Assembly (NCBI RefSeq): GCF_040054535.1
Contig: NC_090783.1
Span: 242,501-306,500 of the forward strand
DNA length: 64,000 bases
Reading direction: 5' to 3'
DNA from: Antennarius striatus
Lineage: Eukaryota; Chordata; Actinopteri; Lophiiformes; Antennariidae
Shown here one piece after another: positions 51,101-64,000 of this stretch (within the stretch, counting starts at the first letter, position 1; each line of letters opens with the position of its first letter). A model generated the notes under the pieces. It was given only the letters and a program-made list of their open reading frames with translations. It did not search any database and was not told where the DNA came from. The translations under genes were made by a program, and so were the position numbers.

Positions 51101-52501
51101 CCGTACCATCATCAACACGCTGATCCGGATTGGACCGGCCATCCTGACCTTTGGTCAGCTGATCATTGTAAGTCCAGCCGCGTGCTAGCTGACGCTAGCC
51201 GTGCTAAGATGCTAACATTAGCCGGTCCAGTCCTGACCGACGTTAGCTTTTAGCCTTTAGTGGTGAAGCTGGCTCCGCCCCCTCTTCAGGTGGTGTACTA
51301 CATCTTCGCCATGGTGGGCATGGAGCTGTTTAAGGGGCGGGTGCGGTTCTACGAGGACAGCGACGCCCCCGAGGCGGCGTCCTGCGGTAACGCCCTGCTG
51401 GAGGGGACGGCCTTCGCCCAGCTGGGCTACTGCAAGAACAACTTCAACAACGTGGTGGCGTCCTTCGTGCTGCTGCTGGAGCTCACCGTGGTCAACCAAT
51501 GGCACGATATCCTTCCCCCGCAGCCACGCCCACCGGGGCGTGCCTCAGTTAGCGGTGCTTAGCGATGAGCTAACCTATTGCAGCTAAAGCTAGCGGTATT
51601 AGTATGTGAAGGTATGCTAAATCCACTAGACGTGGCATACCAGTAGCTAGGTAGCTAAATCTGTCAAGTAGCGGCGATGGCGCCGACATGCTAGCTGCTG
51701 TCCCCTCCTCTGCTCTGATTGGTCGGATCGATGCCTTAGCGATGACGTCACTCCTCAGCAGCGGCTTCGCCGCTGTCACCCACGTGTCGGCCCGGATCTT
51801 CTTCGTCCTCTTCCACATCGTGGTCGTCATCGTCATCATCAAGTAAGCTGTATGTCGCCGGGCGACGCCCGTTTGCGCCGTCCTCGTCCAATCACGCCTC
51901 GCTTCCTGTCTCCCAGCATCTTCGTGGCGTTCGTCCTGGAGGCGTTCCTGCTGGAGTACTCGCTGGAGAAGAGCGACCTGCAGACGTCGCTGGAGAGGAA
52001 GATCCAGGAGCTGGAGCTGGGCGTGGCCCAGTGCGTTACCATGACAACCGCCCATGATGCCATCCCACGCTGTGCTCTGATTGGTCAGCACTGATGGGTC
52101 TGTGATGGTTGTTTGTCCACCAGGGAGAAGGTGGAGAACAACTTGGTGGACGCCATGGAAACCAGTGACGGCGATCAGGGCAGCAGCCAATCAGACGACA
52201 GCAAACCGGGCCTGAGGTTCAAGATCGCCTCCAAGAGTAAGACGCGCTTTTATTTTGAAGGGTGCGCCAGTACCGATCATCAGTATTGATCATCAGTATT
52301 CATCATCAGTACTGATCATCAGTACCGAACGATGGTATTGGGATGTGATTGATCTGTTTCCTGTCAGGATACCGGACGGTGGACGCGCTGCTGCAGCGGA
52401 TGTTCGAGTCCGACCTCGACCCCGAAGACTTCGCCGAGAGCGACGACCCCGACGCGACCCCCAGCAGGAACTTCTCCAACCCGGTGTTCAGCTGCGCCTG
52501 A
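46534..52501 (+). CDS. tpcn3: Two-pore channel 3, complete, 758 aa
   Basis: Two-repeat voltage-gated cation channel of endolysosomal or plasma membrane; TPC3 of other vertebrates is a depolarisation-activated Na+ channel. 19 exons: 46534-46590, 46944-47026, 47571-47685, 47938-48066, 48418-48534, 48720-48838, 48912-49013, 49096-49222, 49289-49493, 50287-50431, 50515-50700, 50784-50848, 50923-51010, 51098-51167, 51290-51506, 51752-51842, 51917-52030, 52124-52236, 52368-52501 (2277 nt). Filters are TTANSPDVM (repeat I) and VVNQWHV (repeat II). The second S4 is arginine-rich (FILRVLRLVRVVDSIQR). DLDLASAYVSDAQYNRNIHF, FWRDPKNICIII and WSRVLRPLLLVN identify TPC3 rather than TPC1 or TPC2. The short acidic N-terminus (MEEEEEAV) comes from a GGA run. 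Intron 15 is a U12-type AT-AC intron; intron 2 is an array of donor-site copies; CLEAR-type palindromes flank exon 1. Confidence 0.96.
46599..46608. promoter_or_regulatory. CLEAR-type E-box in tpcn3 intron 1
   Basis: Exact GTCACGTGAC, 9 bp inside the first intron. With 46107 and 46344 this makes three near-perfect sites within about 500 bp around the first coding exon. Confidence 0.45.
47020..47408 (+). repeat. tpcn3: Tandem array of the tpcn3 exon 2 donor
   Basis: Units of 33 bp and 26 bp, each with GCCGTCAGGTGAGTCTGGAG: the last bases of exon 2 with its splice donor. Twelve extra donors follow the real one; eleven are GTGAGT, one GTGTGT. Confidence 0.95.
48067..48155. repeat. (GT)n forming the tpcn3 exon 4 donor
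   Basis: The exon ends CTCATG and the donor is the first GT of a long GTGTGT run. Confidence 0.95.
48580..48706. repeat. 19-bp minisatellite (CCTTCGGGGACCCGCGGTG)
   Basis: Six to seven CpG-rich units in tpcn3 intron 5. Confidence 0.95.
49530..49793. repeat. 18-bp minisatellite (ACCCACGGGCACGCCCACC)
   Basis: About 14 units in tpcn3 intron 9. Confidence 0.95.
51507..51751 (+). other. U12-type AT-AC intron 15 of tpcn3
   Basis: The exon ends ...CAATGGCACG and the intron begins ATATCCTT, the exact AT-AC minor-spliceosome donor; it ends GACGTCAC with a branch-like GCCTTAGC 10-15 nt upstream. Joining G to TC restores the expected pore residues NQWHVLSSGF. No GT-AG alternative gives that frame. 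Minor introns are known in voltage-gated channel genes. Confidence 0.9.
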
Positions 52502-52615
52502 TCAATAATCAATATCTATGAAGATCGATTGATCGATCGCTTTTTATATTCACATATATTTTTATATTTGTGTAGTTGTGTAGAAACGTCACAAACTGTT
52601 TACAATCAGCCCAAT

Positions 52616-52645
52616 AATAAATAATAATAAACAAACGTAAATAAA
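52616..52645 (+). terminator. Poly(A) signals of tpcn3
   Basis: AATAAA at 52616-52621 and 52640-52645 in AT-rich DNA 115-145 nt after the stop. Confidence 0.6.
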
Positions 52646-53379
52646 TCACAACCAGTGGATCGTTTTCATGCTGAGTCATGATATGTTGATCAATACACTG
52701 ATTATTGATTATTGACAGGATGTTGACCCGCACATCTCTACACAACAAACGACGACAAACGTTTATTTCCGGTCTGGATCAAACCCGCTGGGCCCACGTG
52801 ACCATGATGATGATGATGATGATGAAGAAGAACCCAGCAGACGAACAATCGATCACCGATCGAAGCCCGTAAACAGGAAGCCGTGGTCACGTGCGTGAAC
52901 AGGATGCGGGTCATGAACGTGATGTGAGGGCGCGTGAGGCGTTCACGCGCTTCTTCAATGAGTCAACGTCAGAGCTTCCGGTCGCCCCTGTCAAAATAAA
53001 AGACAGTGGTGAAGGGTTAATCACGATAAACCCTATCACCAGGAGGCTCGCGCGCAGATTGGGTTCGGAACCGGAACCTGAGCGCTGTTAGCATTCATCA
53101 GGACGGAGGGACATGCTAATGTGAGCTAGCTGTGCTAGATAGCGTTAGCTGTTGGAAGCGTAGTGAACATGATGGGCGGAGCTTCTCGCCGGTAGGTGCT
53201 GTACCGTGACGTCACATTGGTTAGTATGGAGTAAATAATGCGATTATGACGTCATCAGTAACAAACAGACTCATTTGTCGACGACGTTAAAATCCGTCAG
53301 GAACTTCCTGTTTCGGCTGGAGGTGCTTTTACTCTGGAGGTCTCGGGCGGATGTTGTGCTGGAGGTGCGTGACGCGGCT
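52646..53379. other. tpcn3-ttbk1 spacer, left part
   Basis: Includes an (ATG)n run at 52804-52828 and dense GATCGAT words; no gene recognised. Confidence 0.5.
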
Positions 53380-54120
53380 TGACGCAGCGGCTGCGGAGCT
53401 GCAGTGCGGACAAACCGGCTGCAGCGGGAGACGCTGCCCCACGGCCCCCGCTGCCCCACGGCCCCCGCTGCCCCACGGCCCCCGCTGCCCCCGCTGCCCC
53501 ACGGCCCCCGCATTGGGTCTCCGGCTCCGCTTCACCAGGTTTAGATACCGGATCCGGTCCCGCAGGACGACCCCGGTCCGCATCCTCCGCCCTGCTCCGC
53601 CTCCTCGGCTGCAGACGCGGGGAACCGGAGGAGAACCCGGACCCGGACGGCAGAGGAGGGGGCCTCCGCTCGGAACGGAACCTGTTTTTTTTTTTTTTTT
53701 TGTGGACCCGTTCCAGCAGCAGGACCCGAACCGAGGGCTGCTGGGGGACATCGATGGTCCGGTCCCCGGGCAGGCCCACACCCGAGCCCTGAGGAGCGGT
53801 GGGCTTCCTGGACCCACATCCAGTCCCAGATGAGGAGCCCCAAAAGGCGGAAGAGGAGCGGACGCTGCGCCAGGTAGGCCCGATCCGGGACCGGGATCCG
53901 GCCCGGCCCGGCCCGCACGGATCAGTGGGTGTGTGTCCCCCCCCGCAGTGATGCGTGAACAGATTGGATGTGTGTCTGTGGGAACGGGACGAGGCCCGGT
54001 GGTCGTCCGGTCCGGTCCGGTCCGGGTCCGGGTCGTGTTCCGGTCGGGACTCGGGTCAGGCCGGGCCAGTTTATTGATCAGCAGGATGCGCTGCTGCGCA
54101 TGCGCAGTGAGGACCCATGA
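53380..54120 (+). promoter_or_regulatory. CpG-rich segment, candidate ttbk1 5' exon and promoter
   Basis: Strongly CpG-rich DNA with an (A/T)-pure run (about 53686-53702) and a consensus donor CGCCAG|GTAGGC at 53874. The next gene on this strand is ttbk1, whose first coding exon starts with a 5' UTR acceptor at 57426. No conserved protein is encoded here. Assignment to ttbk1 is inference. Confidence 0.4.
53437..53512. repeat. 16-bp repeat (GCTGCCCCACGGCCCC)
   Basis: Four to five copies in the CpG-rich segment. Confidence 0.85.
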
Positions 54121-54765
54121 CTGTGCACTGCAGAGAAAAGATTCAACATGGGTGATGGGGGGGGGCGGAAGTGCGTCACAGAAGCTTTAGTGAATATATT
54201 TACTGAATTTAAATCAGAACAAGATGACGTCATCGAGGTGAAACACGTGGTTTAGCTCCTGTCAGTGATTTAATTTAACACTGAGCCGTTCAGCTGTTAT
54301 TCTTTACCAGATTAGCATTACATGCTAACGGTTAAAATGCTTCTATATATTAGATAATAAATGTTTAGACATAAAAGTTTTTGTTTGTTCTTGTATCATT
54401 TCCTATTTGTTTGTTAATTATTTGTCATTTGAACGTCATGGATCCGTTCAAAGCAACATTTCACGTTGTTCACTCATTTCTTGCCGTTATTCTTTATTTC
54501 CACTTCTTTGATTTGTTTCGTTTTCATTTCATTTGTTCGGATTGAGAAGCAAATGATCATTAATAATTTAATTCATTCACACCAAAACACAAACGTGTTG
54601 ACTTTATTTAATATGGAAGCAATTATTTTAAAACCTCTTTAGCCAAGCTAATGCTATGCTAACATGGCTGAAAGGTGTCACTGGTCATGTGATCAAAACA
54701 CTTCAGTTCAATGGTGATTCTGAGGAACCTCTCTCTATGCTCCGCCCTCCTGTAATGTCACAACC

Positions 54766-54857
<92 letters not shown>
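54766..54857. repeat. (TG)n microsatellite
   Basis: About 45 uninterrupted TG units. Confidence 0.97.
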
Positions 54858-54859
<2 letters not shown>

Positions 54860-55119
54860 ACTGTGCCCTCTGCTCTGGCTTGTAGGCTGACTCAGGATTG
54901 GTTGTAAACCGTCAGGTTTTCCTGGAGCTCAGAACTATGGTGAGCTCTGATTGGTTCACAGCTTGAATGATGTAATCCTGGCTTCTGGCAGAGCCCCTCC
55001 CCCTCCCCCCAGTAACTGACGACCAGATTTGTAGAAGAAGAAGAAGACGATGAGGATGAGGGTTAAAGGTAGAGGACGGGAGGTTTGACTGAAGGAGGTG
55101 CTGGACCACAGAGTTACAC

Positions 55120-55508
55120 ACAGTACTACACTATAGTACTACATCATAGTACTACACCATATTACTACACCATAGTACTACACCATAGTACCACACCATA
55201 GTACTACACCTTAGTACCACACCATAGTACTACACCTTAGTACCACACCATAGTACTACACCATACTACTACACCATAGTACTACAACATAGTACCACAC
55301 CATAGTACCACACCATAGCACTACACCATAGTACTACAACATAGTACCACACCATAGTACTACACCATAGTACTACAACATAGTACCACACCATAGTACT
55401 ACACCATAGTACTACAACATAGTACCACACCATAGTACTACACCATAGTACCACACCATAGTACTACACCATAGTACCACACCATAATACCACACCATAG
55501 TACTACAT
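55120..55508. repeat. 15-bp minisatellite (ACCATAGTACTACAC)
   Basis: About 26 units, alternating ACTACACC, ACCACACC and ACTACAAC forms. Confidence 0.95.
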
Positions 55509-56795
55509 ATGTACTGCATCATGTGACTCATGCAGTACTTCTTTCAGTTCATGCTGACAGAAACACGTTTGCTGATGATGACGTCGTCTTCCTCACAGGT
55601 CATGTGATGTGATAAAACACTACAAACAAACACTAACACAACAGAAAACAACAATCCTTTGCTTCCTTGTCTGCCGACAACAGAACATTCAATCCACTCT
55701 GATTGGTTGATGATCTGATGCTGGTCTGTCAGGTGGACTCTGTGGTCCCGCCCCCTGCAGTGACTCCCAGCTGCTGGTCGCCACTGAGCTGATGATGATG
55801 ATGGTGATGACGGTGATGTGCTGCTGGTAGCAGCTGCATCACTGCAGATGCAGAGAAGCCCTCCCCTTCCTGGAGGTCCTACCGGTCCTCCTGGTGCTCC
55901 CGGTACCCCCGTCCCCTCGGGGACCCGGTCTGGCTGGAGGCGTGGCCTCCCGGCTCTGCATGCACTGGCCTTGCATGCTGACAGCATGTTGGACTGATGT
56001 GCATCGCTGAAAACATCATGGCCGCCGCCACCTTCTGGCTGTGGAGGGTGCTACCAATGGATGTTGGCAGGTTACCGTGGTAACGCCATCATCGGGGCTC
56101 ATCCCTGCTGAGGACAGATGGTTTGGATAGTTGTCATTGACGACGCTCAACAACAACAACAACAACGACAGCTTTACTGCAGAAACTAAAACACGCCAAT
56201 TGGGTTCCAGCGGCGGTTCTCGACCGGCTACTTCCTGCCAGGGCCCCACTGCTTCCTGGCGCTGACTGTGCTAAACAGCGTCAAGCTAACAATCATTTTT
56301 AGAGGTTTGTTCTGGACATGGATGGTCTAGCATTGTATTTTGCCTTGATGCTAAGCTAAGTTATACTAATCAGAAACATCGGAGCAGAAGTCAGGTGGGT
56401 CAGACATGTCAAACGAACGTTGAGACGTCGTGTCGTCACGTCTGTGGACCTCAGGCTGAGTTTCTGAGTCCACAGACGTTTGACAGTGAAGCTAAAGCGT
56501 TAGCACTGCGCTAATCAAGATGGAGGACAACTGGTTATGTCCGCATAGCTTAGATGCTGCTCACCACCTGGACTAGCAGTTGTGCATTAGCTGCGTGTAT
56601 GCTAACACTTTTAACTGGAAAAAGGTCGTAAACTGTCTATTACAAGTGCTGAAAGCTAAGAAGTTAGCATAGCCTTGGTTAGCAAGTGTCTGGTTCTGGT
56701 TGATGCTGTCAACCAGTCGACTCGGGTTCAACGGTACCTCGCTAAACACTACAGCGCAGAGGTCACACGTAAAGGGTTGGGGTCAGGCTAGTCTT

Positions 56796-57142
56796 CTTCA
56801 GGTGTATTAGTAGACTAGTCTTCAGGTGTTGGTAGACTAGTCTTCGGGTGTTAGATTAGTCTTCAGGTGTTGGTAGACTAGTCTTGAGGTCTTGGTAGAC
56901 TAGTCTTCAGGTGGTACTAGTCTTCAGGTGTTGGTAGACTAGTCTTCAGGTGTTGGTAGACTAGTCTTCAGGTGCTAGTAGACTAGTCTTCAGCTGTTGG
57001 TAGACTAGTCTTGAGGTCTTGGTAGACTAGTCTTCAGGTGTCAGACTAGTCTTCAGGTGTTAGTAGACTAGTCTTCAGGTGTCAGACTAGTCTTCAGGTG
57101 TTAGTAGACTAGTCTTCAGGTGTCAGACTAGTCTTCAGGTGA
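56796..57142. repeat. AGACTAGTCTTCAGGTGTTGG minisatellite
   Basis: About 16 units of 14-22 bp, each with the palindrome AGACTAGTCT. Confidence 0.95.
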
Positions 57143-57477
57143 GGATGATGATGAGAGTCAGGCTGCTTCCTCTGCATTCATGATATTTGCTCCAGTTACT
57201 GCAAATACCATCATGCCCCCCCCCACTGATGCCCCCCTCCCCCGGCCTGTAGCCTGATCCAGCTGACGAATGGCTTCTAATGGCCCCATCTCTGATGCCT
57301 GTTGTTCTACTGCTCTGTCCCTGCACATGGGCCCCCCAGGACCAGGTCCCATCGCAGGGCTGTGGTGAGCCTGGGCCCCCCCAGCTTCAGGTGGTGCTGT
57401 CCTGACTGACTGTGTCCCCCCCACAGATAAATGGCTCTTTCAAGTTGGGAGCTGCTCGGGTCCTGTCCGGCTGGCAG

Positions 57478-63820
<6,343 letters not shown>

Positions 63821-64000
63821 GTAAGACACCCAGCCAACCAATCACTGGCTCTCTGTGGGCAGACCAGGAAGTGTTGTCCTGGATGACATCATCAGGAGGC
63901 GACGCGGTCCTGCAGGTGGACGTAGAAACCAGTGGACGCTCAGTTCACGCGCTGTTAGCATGTTCTGTGAGTGTTAGCTGCTAGCATGCTGTGTAGCGTT

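Larger units (their letters stand above)
54860..57426. other. ttbk1 upstream region, no gene recognised
   Basis: Probably intron 1 of ttbk1 if its first exon is at about 53.8 kb. Apart from two arrays listed separately I see only GCTAA/TTAGC words and short open frames without family resemblance. Confidence 0.5.

Noticed and set aside
53297-53840. Overlapping long frames in the CpG-rich segment as a gene
   Set aside because: Frames are open on both strands because of GC content; no recognisable domain; more likely a 5' UTR/promoter.
63901-63960. Further ttbk1 exon after CAG at 63915
   Set aside because: The acceptor context is poor and the translation does not resemble TTBK1; the next exon is probably outside the window.

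Overview
The window is vertebrate nuclear DNA, most likely from a percomorph-type teleost fish. It holds eight multi-exon (or spliced-UTR) genes with short GT-AG introns. Their proteins read as close relatives of calpains, mitochondrial alanyl-tRNA synthetase, PGAP4, two-pore channel 3 and tau-tubulin kinase 1. Introns and spacers are filled with minisatellites, (CA)n tracts and dispersed TTAGC/GCTAGC-type words. I could not assign a species. All exon boundaries were read by eye from splice sites and frame; in every complete gene the exon lengths sum to a multiple of three.

Layout. 132-5270 (-): CAPN1/CAPN11-type calpain; its last exons lie off the left edge. 6634-16614 (-): complete CAPN2-type calpain. 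17565-23931 (+): complete CAPN8/CAPN2-type calpain, head-to-head with the previous gene, 950 bp between start codons. 23932-27445: mostly a 2.8 kb minisatellite. 27446-33645 (+): second complete CAPN2-type calpain. 34103-41562 (-): aars2, tail-to-tail with that calpain. 41563-43300: spacer with a tRNA-derived SINE-like element and AT-rich DNA. 43934-45109 (+): pgap4. 46534-52501 (+): tpcn3. 57478-63820 (+): ttbk1, running off the right edge.

The four calpains form two same-strand pairs pointing away from a shared promoter. All keep the Cys-His-Asn triad. Exon 4 and the adjoining intron ends are almost identical in all four although neighbouring exons have diverged, which points to gene conversion. 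Human CAPN11, AARS2 and TTBK1 all lie in 6p21.1 (recalled knowledge), so the window looks like a conserved-synteny block with lineage-specific calpain expansion and a tpcn3 gene that humans lack as a functional gene.

The most notable signals are: a U12-type AT-AC intron in tpcn3 and U12-type intron 16 in all three complete calpains; minisatellites that have copied real splice sites or a stop codon (tpcn3 intron 2, calpain exon 4 boundaries, a calpain 3' UTR); perfect CLEAR-type palindromes around tpcn3 exon 1; an array with four perfect DR1 nuclear-receptor sites; a 16-bp-arm hairpin with two CCAAT boxes upstream of a calpain; and long higher-order minisatellites. By my reading roughly a quarter of the window is tandem repeat. 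No viral or LTR element was recognised.
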